Source of the DNA: Telluria mixta | GTDB taxonomy: Bacteria; Pseudomonadota; Gammaproteobacteria; Burkholderiales; Burkholderiaceae_D | Length of the DNA: 64,000 bases | Assembly (NCBI RefSeq): GCF_029223865.1 | Contig: NZ_CP119520.1 | Coordinates: 2,108,001-2,172,000, forward strand | Direction: 5' to 3' | Shown: piece by piece, positions 46,772 through 54,405 of the stretch | How positions within the stretch are numbered: position 1 is the stretch's first letter | Layout of the letters: each line of letters begins with the position of its first letter | The notes under the pieces: model-generated | What the model was told of the DNA's origin: nothing | Databases searched by the model: none | Seen by the model: the letters and a program-made list of their open reading frames with translations, nothing else | Made by a program: the position numbers and the translations under genes

Positions 46772-47815
46772 ATGAACGGCAGCAGACGCAGGTTCAACGC
46801 GATGATGGCGGCGGCGCTGCTGCTTCCGTTCGCGCCTGCGCGGTCCGCATCCAGAACAATGACACCACTGATCAAACCACCGCGCCTGCGCCGCGGCGAC
46901 GTCGTCGGCCTCATCGCGCCGGGCGGCTACACGAGCGATCCTTCCATCGAGAAGGCCGTGCAGCACATCGAGGCGCTGGGCTTTCGCGTCAAGCTGGGCA
47001 CGTATCTGCGCGACGTGTGGGGCAATTACGGCGGCACGATCGCGGCGCGCATCGCCGACCTGCACGCAATGTTCCGCGATCCCGACGTGAAAGCCATCTG
47101 GGCGATCCGCGGCGGCTCCGGCTGCATCTCGCTGCTGCGGCACCTGGACTACCACCTGATCCGCACGCATCCGAAGGTGTTACTCGGCTACTCCGACATC
47201 ACGGCGCTGCACCTCGCCATCCACCGCCACGCGGGCCTCGTGACCTTCCACGGCCCGGTCGCATCGAGCACGCCGTCGGACTATTCGACGGAGCACCTGC
47301 TGGCCGTGCTGACGGATCCGCGAGCGTCTTACACGATCCCGATGTCGTTTGATAACGACCGCCGCGCGCTGGACGAGCCGTGGTACGCGACGCGCACCGT
47401 GCACGACGGCGTGGCCGAGGGCCCGCTCATCGGGGGCAATTTGTCGCTCGTGAGCGCGCTGGCGGGCACGCCGTACGCGGCCGATTTCACGGGCGGCCTG
47501 CTGTTCCTCGAAGAGGTCAACGAGGAGCCGTACCGCATCGACCGCTGGATGACGCAGCTCGACCTGGCCGTCGGTTTCGACAAGGCGGCCGGCGTCATGG
47601 TCGGCATCTGCGAGAACTGCGGGCCGCAGGGCGACGGGCCGTCGCTGACGCTGGACGAGACCCTGGACGTGCACCTGCAACCGCTGCGCGTGCCGGCGGT
47701 GACGGGGTATTCGTTCGGGCATATCCGCAACCAGTTTACGATGCCGGTCGGGATCAGGGGGCGGCTGGATACGGAGGCGAGGACGGTGACGTTGCTGGAG
47801 GCGGCCGTTAGCTGA
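46772..47815 (+). CDS. Exported LD-carboxypeptidase (LdcA family, peptidase S66)
   Basis: The 347-residue protein has the S66 fold: DVVGLIAPGGYTSD, the oxyanion-loop IRGGSGCISLL, the nucleophile motif GYSDIT (Ser141), the glutamate in FLEEVNEEPYRIDRW and the histidine in GYSFGHIRNQ. S66 enzymes remove the terminal D-Ala from tetrapeptides during recycling. Classical LdcA is cytoplasmic, but this one has an N-terminal SRRRFNAMMAAALLLPF segment that looks like a twin-arginine or Sec signal, so it may act in the periplasm. An internal start at Met30 would give a cytoplasmic form. Confidence 0.87.
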   Translation: MNGSRRRFNAMMAAALLLPFAPARSASRTMTPLIKPPRLRRGDVVGLIAPGGYTSDPSIEKAVQHIEALGFRVKLGTYLRDVWGNYGGTIAARIADLHAMFRDPDVKAIWAIRGGSGCISLLRHLDYHLIRTHPKVLLGYSDITALHLAIHRHAGLVTFHGPVASSTPSDYSTEHLLAVLTDPRASYTIPMSFDNDRRALDEPWYATRTVHDGVAEGPLIGGNLSLVSALAGTPYAADFTGGLLFLEEVNEEPYRIDRWMTQLDLAVGFDKAAGVMVGICENCGPQGDGPSLTLDETLDVHLQPLRVPAVTGYSFGHIRNQFTMPVGIRGRLDTEARTVTLLEAAVS

Positions 47816-47819
47816 ACTG

Positions 47820-47902
47820 CCGTCGTTCCCGCGAAAGCGGGAACCCATAGTGAGTATGCTACGGACGCTCAGCATGGATTCCCGCGTGCGCGGGAATGAC
47901 GG
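47820..47902. repeat. 83-bp REP-like inverted-repeat element
   Basis: The left end begins CCGTCGTTCCCGCGAAAGCG and its complement at the right end begins CCGTCATTCCCGCGCACGCG. The two ends match over about 29 bp with a few mismatches, and each end is itself a small hairpin. This is the common dispersed TTCCCGCG-type palindromic repeat of proteobacterial genomes. It sits between two convergent genes and could also terminate both. Confidence 0.8.
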
Positions 47903-47908
47903 TATTTT

Positions 47909-48811
47909 TCACCATCGCCACGCATCCTGCAGCCTCTCCTTCAGATACTCCACGAACACCCTTACCCGCGGCGCCAGATTCCTCTGGTGCGGATACACCG
48001 CATGCAGCGGCGCCGCCGCCATCGCATGATTGGGCAGCACGCGCCGCAAACGGCCCGCTGCCAGGTCATCCCCCACGTCCCAGATCGATTTCAGCGCGAT
48101 GCCGCTGCCGGCCAGCGCCAGCTGCTGCGCGGCGCCGCCGTCGTTCGTGAGGAAGGCGGTGTCCACGCGCACGGGGGCCGTCTCGTCGCCGTCGAATTTC
48201 CAGTCCGTGCGGCGTTGATCTCCGATCACGATGCAGCGGTGGCCCGCCAGTTCCGCCGGCGTGCGCGGTTCGCCGTGGCGCTGCAGGTAGGCGGGCGACG
48301 CGCACAGCACGCGGTAGTTCGGCGCCAGTTCGCGCGCGACGAGCGAGGAGTCTGCCAGCGCACCGTAGCGGATGCCGAGATCGTGACCGCTGTCCAGCAG
48401 GTCGACAACGGCATCCAGGAGCTCCAGCTGGATCGTCACCTGCGGATGCAGTTCCTGGAATGCGGCCGCGACGGGTGCCAGCCAGCGCCGCCCGAATTCG
48501 CCGGGCGCCGTGATGCGCAGCAGCCCATGCACACCGTCGCGGCGCTGCGCCAGCAGGGCTTCGGCCTGCTCGACTTCGTCCAGGATGCGCAGCACGCGCG
48601 CGTGGAACAGCCGGCCTTCGTCCGTCAAGGTCTGGCGCCGCGTCGTACGCTGCAGCAGGCGCGTGCCCAGGCTCGCTTCCAGCAGCGATAAACGCTTGCT
48701 GACGACGGACACGGGCACGTCCAGCTCGCGCGCGGCGGCCGACAGGCTGCCGGCCGAGACGATGCGGGCAAACGCGACGAGGGCGGGGAAGTTGTTGGCG
48801 AGCGTGTCCAT
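47909..48811 (-). CDS. LysR-family transcriptional regulator
   Basis: The 300-residue protein has a winged helix (residues about 8-67, with SLSAAARELDVPVSVVSKRLSLLE) and an effector domain close to the DNA-binding-pair regulators of SDR/quinone oxidoreductase genes. It is divergent from the SnoaL-like and SDR genes (48907 onward) with about 95 bp between starts, so those genes are its likely targets. The ligand is unknown. Confidence 0.9.
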   Translation of the reverse strand: MDTLANNFPALVAFARIVSAGSLSAAARELDVPVSVVSKRLSLLEASLGTRLLQRTTRRQTLTDEGRLFHARVLRILDEVEQAEALLAQRRDGVHGLLRITAPGEFGRRWLAPVAAAFQELHPQVTIQLELLDAVVDLLDSGHDLGIRYGALADSSLVARELAPNYRVLCASPAYLQRHGEPRTPAELAGHRCIVIGDQRRTDWKFDGDETAPVRVDTAFLTNDGGAAQQLALAGSGIALKSIWDVGDDLAAGRLRRVLPNHAMAAAPLHAVYPHQRNLAPRVRVFVEYLKERLQDAWRW

Positions 48812-48906
48812 CTTGCGCTTTTTGGAAACAATGATTTCGTATTCTGCCGCTATTTTTCGGCGAGCGTGAAATCTATGATGAGCTCATCGAACCAAGGAGC
48901 CTTGAC

Positions 48907-49428
48907 ATGAAAGCCTTCCCCATCCTCGCCGCCCTGCTGGTAGCGCTGCCGGCCTTCGCCGCCGACGACCTCGTGAAAGCCCAGGAAGTGATCGCCGATC
49001 CGTCGCTACCGGCGGCACAGCGCGATGCCGAGATGCAGGCGGCGCGCCGCTATGCCACGTTCTGGCACACTGGCGACGAGCGCTTTGCCCGCGCCGCGCT
49101 CGCAGCCGATTTCACGGACCGCACGCTGCCGCCGGGCCGCGCGCAAGGCGTGTCGGGGCCGCTGGCCGCATCAAGATTCGTGCGCACGGCAATCCCGGAC
49201 CTGCAGGCCGACCTGCTACAACTGATCGTTGCGGGCGACCGCGTCACCGTGCACTATCGCTTCCACGGCCATTTCACGGGACGCTGGGCGGACAAGAGGG
49301 GGGAAGGGCAGGCGATCGACTTCATCGCCACCGACATCTATCGCGTCGCGGACGGGAAGATCGCCGACAACTGGCATATCGAGGACAACCTCACGCTGAT
49401 GCAGCAACTGGGCCTCGTCGCCCGCTGA
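48907..49428 (+). CDS. Exported SnoaL-like (NTF2-fold) protein
   Basis: The 173-residue protein has a signal peptide cleaved after LPAFAA (residue 19) and a SnoaL-like/NTF2 domain (about 45-165) with YATFWHTGDERFARAALAADFTD and ATDIYRVADGKIADNWHIEDN. SnoaL-type proteins include polyketide cyclases and many uncharacterised ester-cyclase-like enzymes; here an exported version of unknown substrate is indicated. It is followed 11 bp later by an SDR gene and is divergent from a LysR gene, forming a small regulated unit. Confidence 0.82.
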   Translation: MKAFPILAALLVALPAFAADDLVKAQEVIADPSLPAAQRDAEMQAARRYATFWHTGDERFARAALAADFTDRTLPPGRAQGVSGPLAASRFVRTAIPDLQADLLQLIVAGDRVTVHYRFHGHFTGRWADKRGEGQAIDFIATDIYRVADGKIADNWHIEDNLTLMQQLGLVAR

Positions 49429-49439
49429 AAGGAATCAAT

Positions 49440-50234
49440 ATGCATATCGACTTGACCGGCAAGACCGCACTCGTCTCCGCTTCCACCGCGGGCATCGGCC
49501 TGGCGACCGCCATCGGCCTCGCCGGCGCGGGTACGACCGTCATCCTCAACGGACGCTCCAACGACGCCATCGAACGCGCCCGCGAAGCCGTGCTGGCGTG
49601 GGTGCCGCATGCAAACCTGCGCGGCGTTGCGGCCGATCTCGCGACGGCGGAAGGTGCTGCCACGCTGCTGAAAGCCGAGCCGCACGTGGACATCCTCGTC
49701 AACAACGCAGGCACGTACGGCCCGCAGGATTTCTTCGAGATCGACGACGCCACGTGGGAGCATTTTTTCCAGCTGAACGTGATGTCGGGCGTGCGCCTGG
49801 CGCGGCACTACCTGAAAGGGATGCTGGAGCGGGACTGGGGCCGCGTCGTGTTCATCTCGTCGGAATCGGGGCTGAACATCCCGGCCGACATGATCCACTA
49901 CGGGATGACGAAGACGGCGCAGCTGGCGGTCTCGCGGGGGCTGGCGAAGCTGGCGGCCGGCAGCGGCGTCACCGTCAACGCGGTGCTGCCGGGGCCGACG
50001 CTGTCGGAAGGCGTGCGCGCCATGCTGGAAGGCGCGGCACAGGAGGCGCACGTTTCGGTGGAACAGGCGGCGACGGACTTCGTGCGCACGCACCGCCCGA
50101 GCTCCATCCTGCGCCGCACGGCGAGCGTGGACGAGGTGGCGAACATGATCGTCTACGTGTGCTCGCCGCAGGCGTCGGCCACGACGGGCGCGGCGCTGCG
50201 GGTGGATGGCGGTGTCGTGGACACCATCGCATAA
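49440..50234 (+). CDS. Short-chain dehydrogenase/reductase
   Basis: The 264-residue classical SDR has the NAD(P)-binding TAGIGLATAIGLAGAG loop, NNAGTYGP, and the catalytic serine, tyrosine and lysine in ISSESGLNIPADMIHYGMTKTA. A long insert (about residues 190-220) follows the active site. The product is not predictable from sequence. It is probably cotranscribed with the SnoaL-like gene and is convergent with azoR, whose stop lies 4 bp away. Confidence 0.88.
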   Translation: MHIDLTGKTALVSASTAGIGLATAIGLAGAGTTVILNGRSNDAIERAREAVLAWVPHANLRGVAADLATAEGAATLLKAEPHVDILVNNAGTYGPQDFFEIDDATWEHFFQLNVMSGVRLARHYLKGMLERDWGRVVFISSESGLNIPADMIHYGMTKTAQLAVSRGLAKLAAGSGVTVNAVLPGPTLSEGVRAMLEGAAQEAHVSVEQAATDFVRTHRPSSILRRTASVDEVANMIVYVCSPQASATTGAALRVDGGVVDTIA

Positions 50235-50238
50235 GAAC

Positions 50239-50838
50239 TTACGCGACGATCTCGTCGATCTGCGTGGCCACTTCGTCGAACGCGGCAGTGGCGCGGTCCG
50301 GGCCCATGTTGACGCCCTCGGCGTAGATGAACTCGACGTCCGTCATGCCCATCAGGCCCAGCACGCCCTTCAGGTACGGCACCTGCGAGTCGCGCTCCGT
50401 GTCGCGATAGATGCCGCCACGGGCGAGGCCCACGTAGACTTTCTTGCCCGTGACGAGGCCTTCTGGACCGTTCGCCGTGTAGCGGAAGGTCTGGCCGGCG
50501 CGGGCGACGGCGTCGATCCACGACTTGATTTGCACGGACACGCTGAAGTTATACATCGGCACGCCCAGCACGATCACGTCGGCGTTTTTCAGTTGCGCGA
50601 TCAGCGCGTCGTCCAGGGCCACGCGTGCGCTCTGCTCCGGCGTGCGTTGTTCGGCGGGTGTGAACAGGGCGGACAGCGCGGCTTCGTCCAGCACCGGGTG
50701 CGGGTCGCGCGCCAGGTCGCGCAGCTCGACCGCCGCTTCCGGATGACGTGCTTTCAGGCGCGCCGTGATGGCGTCGGCGACGCGGGTGGAGTTCGAACCG
50801 TTCAGGCGGGCGCTACCGTTGATTTGCAGGATGTTCAT
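50239..50838 (-). CDS. azoR: FMN-dependent NADH azoreductase/quinone reductase
   Basis: From ATG 50838, preceded by TGGAGAA, the product has 199 residues with a flavodoxin-like fold. The phosphate-binding loop is [14 protein letters not shown], followed by [22 protein letters not shown] and the FMN-contacting ARGGIYRD. AzoR enzymes reduce quinones and azo compounds and protect from thiol stress. It is divergent from a LysR gene at 50952, and a dyad in the 113-bp gap is the probable operator. Confidence 0.92.
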   Translation of the reverse strand: MNILQINGSARLNGSNSTRVADAITARLKARHPEAAVELRDLARDPHPVLDEAALSALFTPAEQRTPEQSARVALDDALIAQLKNADVIVLGVPMYNFSVSVQIKSWIDAVARAGQTFRYTANGPEGLVTGKKVYVGLARGGIYRDTERDSQVPYLKGVLGLMGMTDVEFIYAEGVNMGPDRATAAFDEVATQIDEIVA

Positions 50839-50922
50839 CGTGTTCTCCAGAAGTGTTGGGTCGATGGAGAACATTCTATTGAGTCCTTCCGTCGGGATTA
50901 AGCCGGGTTTCCGGATATCATT

Positions 50923-50938
50923 GTTCCGTTTATGGAAC
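50923..50938. promoter_or_regulatory. Candidate operator between azoR and its LysR gene
   Basis: GTTCC-GTTTAT-GGAAC is a perfect five-bp dyad with a six-base centre located 13 bp upstream of the LysR start. Dyads of this size in divergent promoters are typical LysR recognition sites. Confidence 0.45.
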
Positions 50939-50951
50939 GGAGGTGGGAACC

Positions 50952-51863
50952 ATGGTGGATGCGAATGACCTGATCCTGTTCGTGCGTGTCGTCGACGCCG
51001 GCAGCTTTTCGCAGGCGGCTGAACGGGCGGATCTCCCCAAGTCGACGCTGTCGCGCCGCCTGACCCTGCTGGAAGAAGCGCTGGGCGAAAAGCTGTTCGT
51101 GCGCAGCACGCGGCGCGTGGCGATCACGGCGTTCGGCGAGCGCATCCTCGAGCATGCGCGCCGCCTCGTCGACGAGACGGAGGAAGTGGCCGCGCTGGCC
51201 CAGCACCGGCAGGAGACGCCGCGCGGAGAATTGCGCGTGTCGATGCCGCCCGATCTCGTCGAATTCGACCTGGCCGGTTTCTGCCGGGCGTTCAGTGCGC
51301 GCTATCCGGACGTCCGGCTGCGCGTCGACCTGTCCCCGCGCCGGGTCGACCTCGGGGGCGAGCGCTTCGACGTGGCCGTGCGCGCCGCCCACCACCTGCC
51401 CGACGACGCGACACTCGTCGCGCGCAAGCTGTGCGAACTGCGCCAGGCCTTGTATGCCAGCCCCGATTACCTGGCCGCGCACGGGACGCCGCAGACGCCG
51501 GACGATCTCGTGCACCACGACTGCCTGGCGCTCGCCGCGAACGATGGCGATACGTTGCCGTGGGCGCTGACGCGCGGCGACGGCGTGCGCTGGGAGCAGG
51601 TCGTGCAGGGGCCGCTCGTGTGCAACTCGCCGCGGCTGCAGCGCGAGATGGCGCTGCTCGGCGCCGGCATCGCCATACTGCCGGCCGACGCCGCCCTGCG
51701 CGACTGGACCGGCAACGGCCGCCTGCGCCGCGTGTTGCCGGACTGGTGGCTGCCCACGGCCGGCCTGTGGTGCGTGATGCCGGGGCGGCGCCTGATGCCG
51801 GCGCGCACGCGCGTGTTCGTCGACATGCTGAAGACGCACATGGACACCATCCTCGGCGGGTAA
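50952..51863 (+). CDS. LysR-family regulator divergent from azoR
   Basis: ATG 50952 follows GGAGG by eight bases. The 303-residue protein has the winged helix [37 protein letters not shown] and an effector domain with the LysR CrgA-like pattern ([29 protein letters not shown]). It probably controls azoR and itself. It is followed by a MarR gene on the same strand, 49 bp downstream with its own promoter. Confidence 0.9.
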   Translation: MVDANDLILFVRVVDAGSFSQAAERADLPKSTLSRRLTLLEEALGEKLFVRSTRRVAITAFGERILEHARRLVDETEEVAALAQHRQETPRGELRVSMPPDLVEFDLAGFCRAFSARYPDVRLRVDLSPRRVDLGGERFDVAVRAAHHLPDDATLVARKLCELRQALYASPDYLAAHGTPQTPDDLVHHDCLALAANDGDTLPWALTRGDGVRWEQVVQGPLVCNSPRLQREMALLGAGIAILPADAALRDWTGNGRLRRVLPDWWLPTAGLWCVMPGRRLMPARTRVFVDMLKTHMDTILGG

Positions 51864-51877
51864 TCTTTCGAAAGCGC

Positions 51878-51905
51878 TTGACATGTGTGCGTACACACAT
51901 AATAC
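51878..51905 (+). promoter_or_regulatory. MarR promoter with embedded operator ATGTGTGCGTACACACAT
   Basis: TTGACA (51878-51883) and TAATAC (51900-51905) form a near-consensus sigma-70 promoter with a 16-bp spacer. The spacer is filled by an 18-bp operator (51883-51900) with seven-bp perfect arms ATGTGTG/CACACAT around CGTA. A second copy of this operator lies upstream of the SDR gene at 52385. The site would let the MarR product block its own promoter. Confidence 0.75.
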
Positions 51906-51912
51906 TGTGCCC

Positions 51913-52335
51913 ATGACTGCTTCCGAACGACTCATTGCCTGCAACTGCTTCGCCTCCCGCAAGGCGGCGCGTCTGATTACGAAGATGTATGAAGACCACC
52001 TGGCGCGCGTAGGCCTGACGAGCACGCAGTTCTCCATCCTGGTCTACGTCGACGAGATTGGCGCGGCCTCGATGAAGGACCTGGTCGAGGCGATGGTCAT
52101 GGAGCGCACGAGCGTGATCCGCGCGCTGCAGCCGTTGGAACGCGACGGCCTCGTGGCCATCGGTCCGCACGAGGAAGACGCGCGCCGCAACGTCGTGCGC
52201 CTCACCGACGCGGGCCGCGCCAAGCTGGCGGAAGCGCTGCCCGTGTGGCAGACGGCGCAGGCGGAGTTCGAGAGCAGGTTCGGCGCCGGGCTGGCCGGGG
52301 AGTTGCGCCAGTCGTTGTCGACGCTGGCACCGTAG
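51913..52335 (+). CDS. MarR-family repressor
   Basis: The 140-residue protein has the MarR winged helix: STQFSILVYVDEIGAASMKDLVEAMVMERTSVIRALQPLERDGLV with the wing HEEDARRNVVRLTDAGR. The N-terminal CNCFASRKAARLITKMYEDHL forms the dimer helix and carries two cysteines (near residues 9 and 11) that might serve redox sensing. The gene has its own promoter with a palindromic operator, and the same operator precedes the SDR downstream, so a repressor-SDR unit is very likely. Confidence 0.9.
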   Translation: MTASERLIACNCFASRKAARLITKMYEDHLARVGLTSTQFSILVYVDEIGAASMKDLVEAMVMERTSVIRALQPLERDGLVAIGPHEEDARRNVVRLTDAGRAKLAEALPVWQTAQAEFESRFGAGLAGELRQSLSTLAP

Positions 52336-52353
52336 CAAAAAATTTTTGCACTT

Positions 52354-52371
52354 ATATGTGCGTACACACAC
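52354..52371 (+). promoter_or_regulatory. Second copy of the MarR operator upstream of the SDR gene
   Basis: The sequence ATATGTGCGTACACACAC matches the operator in the marR promoter at 15 of 18 positions and keeps the TGTGCGTACACA core. It lies 14 bp before the SDR start, over the region just ahead of its AAGGAG ribosome binding site, and would allow coregulation. Confidence 0.65.
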
Positions 52372-52384
52372 TAAGGAGAAGAAC

Positions 52385-53185
52385 ATGAGCAACGCAAACC
52401 TCGGTACGGCAGTCGTCACTGGCGCATCCACCGGGATCGGTGCCCTCTACGCGGACCGCCTGGCCCGCCGCGGCTACGACCTGGTCCTCGTCGCCCGCAA
52501 TGGCGAACGCCTGCAGGCGCAGGCCGACCGCCTGAGCACCGCCTATGGCATCACGGTGCACACGATCGTCGCCGACCTGACCCGCGACGCCGACCTGCGC
52601 CGCGTGGAAGAGGTATTGCGGAACGACGACGCCATCACGCTGCTCGTGAATAACGCCGGCGTGGGCGGCACCGGCCCGCTGCTGGGTTCCGACGTCGACA
52701 AGATGCAGGACATGATCGCGCTGAACGTGACCGCACTGACGCGCCTGACGTATGCCGCCGCGCCGGGCTTCGTGGCGCGCGGGCAGGGCGCCTTCATCAA
52801 TATCGCGTCCATCGTCGCCATCGCACCGGAAGTGCTGAACGGTGTGTACGGCGGCAGCAAGGCGTACGTGGTGGCGTTCAGCCAGTCGCTGCAGCACGAA
52901 CTGGCCGACAAGGGCGTGCGCGTACAGGTGGTACTGCCGGGCGCCACGGCGACGGATTTCTGGCAGATCGCCGGCACGCCCGTCGAGCATCTGCCCAGCG
53001 AGATCGTGATGCGCGCCGAGGATCTCGTCGATGCCGCGCTGGCCGGTTACGACCAGGGCGAATTCGCCACGATCCCGGCGCTGGAAGACGGCGCCAAGTG
53101 GAACGCGTACGAAGCGGCGCGGCGCGCGATGCACCCGGAACTGTCGCGTACGAAGCCGGCGAGCCGCTACGCCGTCGCGGCTTGA
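52385..53185 (+). CDS. Short-chain dehydrogenase (DltE/YqjQ-like SDR)
   Basis: From ATG 52385 (AAGGAG seven bases upstream) the product has 266 residues. The cofactor loop is TGASTGIGALYADRL, followed by LVNNAGVGG and the active-site IASIVAIAPEVLNGVYGGSKAYVVAFS, with tyrosine and lysine present. This subgroup is annotated as SDR family oxidoreductase with unknown substrate. A MarR gene lies upstream and shares an operator with it. The convergent thioesterase gene ends 4 bp away. Confidence 0.88.
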   Translation: MSNANLGTAVVTGASTGIGALYADRLARRGYDLVLVARNGERLQAQADRLSTAYGITVHTIVADLTRDADLRRVEEVLRNDDAITLLVNNAGVGGTGPLLGSDVDKMQDMIALNVTALTRLTYAAAPGFVARGQGAFINIASIVAIAPEVLNGVYGGSKAYVVAFSQSLQHELADKGVRVQVVLPGATATDFWQIAGTPVEHLPSEIVMRAEDLVDAALAGYDQGEFATIPALEDGAKWNAYEAARRAMHPELSRTKPASRYAVAA

Positions 53186-53189
53186 TGGA

Positions 53190-53732
53190 TCAACGCGCTT
53201 CGAACACGAGGCACGTGGTCGTCGCATGCGCATACAGCCGGCCCTGCGCATCGACGATCTTCCCTTCGGCCGTCGCCAACTGGCGGCCGCAATGGAGCAC
53301 CGTGCCGATCGCCCGCAGCGGCCCGCTGTCGAGCCGCGCACCGCGCACGAGGTTCACGCTCAGCTCCGCCGTCGTGTAGGCGTAACCCGGCTCCAGACCC
53401 GTCTGCACGGCGCAGCCGACGGCCGAGTCGAGCAGGGTCGCGTACCAGCCGCCGTGCACCGTCCCCATCGGGTTCAGGTGTTTTGCCTGCGGCGTGCCCT
53501 GGAAGGTGGCCTTGCCCTTCTCGACCTCGACGAGGTAGAAGTCGAGCGTCTCGGCGATGGGCGCGTACGGGAAGCGGCCGTCGAGCAGCGCTTCCATGAT
53601 GGCGAGACCCGCCATCCCGCGCGCTTCCTGCGCCGGCACGACGCCCGGACGTCCGCCGCCCTGCTCGATGCGTGCGCGCACCGCGCGCAGCTGTTCTTCC
53701 CATTGCGCCGCCACCGTCGGCTGCTTGTCCAT
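53190..53732 (-). CDS. PaaI-family acyl-CoA thioesterase (hotdog fold)
   Basis: ATG 53732 is chosen because an AGGAGG site lies seven bases upstream. The 180-residue protein has the hotdog-fold thioesterase core KHLNPMGTVHGGWYATLLDSAVGCAVQTGL, where the HGG motif supports the active-site, followed by ELSVNLVRGARLDSGPLRAIGTVLH. PaaI-type enzymes hydrolyse aromatic or acyl-CoA thioesters. It is divergent from a MarR gene, and its promoter carries a decamer repeated before the thiolase gene on the other side of that MarR gene. Confidence 0.87.
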   Translation of the reverse strand: MDKQPTVAAQWEEQLRAVRARIEQGGGRPGVVPAQEARGMAGLAIMEALLDGRFPYAPIAETLDFYLVEVEKGKATFQGTPQAKHLNPMGTVHGGWYATLLDSAVGCAVQTGLEPGYAYTTAELSVNLVRGARLDSGPLRAIGTVLHCGRQLATAEGKIVDAQGRLYAHATTTCLVFEAR

Positions 53733-53756
53733 GCGATCCTCCTGTCGTGTGATTGA

Positions 53757-53766
53757 GTGTATATGC
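53757..53766. promoter_or_regulatory. Candidate operator decamer GTGTATATGC near the thioesterase promoter
   Basis: GTGTATATGC at 53757-53766 differs at one base from GTGTATATAC at 54353-54362, which overlaps the thiolase -10 region. The two flank the second MarR gene, suggesting a shared MarR binding half-site. Confidence 0.4.
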
Positions 53767-53864
53767 AACTATCCGGTGCCGATTATGCACAGGTTCCTGC
53801 ACCCCCGGGGTTATACTCGCTAGAGGGAGGGCACTAACGCCATCCCGGCAATGGAACACTGTAC

Positions 53865-54305
53865 ATGACATCGAACGACCCCCTGTGCAACTGCCTCGCC
53901 CTGCGCCAGGCGTCGCGTTACATCACCGGCGTGTACGACCAGGTCCTGAGCGAGGCCGGCCTGCGCGTCACGCAGTTCTCCATCCTGTACAAGCTGCTGG
54001 GGCTCGGACCGATGACGGTCAACCAGATGTCCGCCGAACTGGTCATGGACCGCACGACTCTCACCCGCAACCTGAAGCCGCTCGAGCGCGATGCGCTGGT
54101 CACGACCGGTCCCAGCGAGCACGATAAGCGCGAGCGCGTGATCGTCCTCACGCCGGCCGGCAAGGCCAAGGTGAAAGCCGTGCTGCCGCTGTGGCGCCGC
54201 GCCCAGCAGACCTTCGAGGAGAACTTCGGCAGCGAACGCGCACTCGAACTGCGCGTGCTGCTGCGCGCCGTCGTCGAGACGGGCATCCACGAACCCGACG
54301 CCTGA
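53865..54305 (+). CDS. MarR-family repressor (second)
   Basis: The 146-residue protein has the MarR fold: TQFSILYKLLGLGPMTVNQMSAELVMDRTTLTRNLKPLERDALV and the wing SEHDKRERVIVLTPAGKAKV. The N-terminus CNCLALRQASRYITGVYDQVL again carries two close cysteines, as in the first MarR. It is divergent from the thioesterase gene and upstream of a thiolase gene in the same direction. Both neighbours carry a matching decamer in their promoters, so it probably represses them. Confidence 0.9.
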   Translation: MTSNDPLCNCLALRQASRYITGVYDQVLSEAGLRVTQFSILYKLLGLGPMTVNQMSAELVMDRTTLTRNLKPLERDALVTTGPSEHDKRERVIVLTPAGKAKVKAVLPLWRRAQQTFEENFGSERALELRVLLRAVVETGIHEPDA

Positions 54306-54352
54306 TTATCCTGACCTGCGCCAGGCCGCACGTCATGCGTTTTTCAAAATAC

Positions 54353-54363
54353 GTGTATATACT
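54353..54363 (+). promoter_or_regulatory. Thiolase promoter -10 overlapping a MarR-type decamer
   Basis: TATACT (54358-54363) is a good -10 hexamer and overlaps GTGTATATAC (54353-54362). The near-identical decamer precedes the thioesterase gene. A clear -35 is not visible. Binding of a MarR protein here would block RNA polymerase. Confidence 0.4.
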
Positions 54364-54405
54364 CCTATTTGCGTGATCCCGTCATCCAACCCGAAAGGAG
54401 TCATC

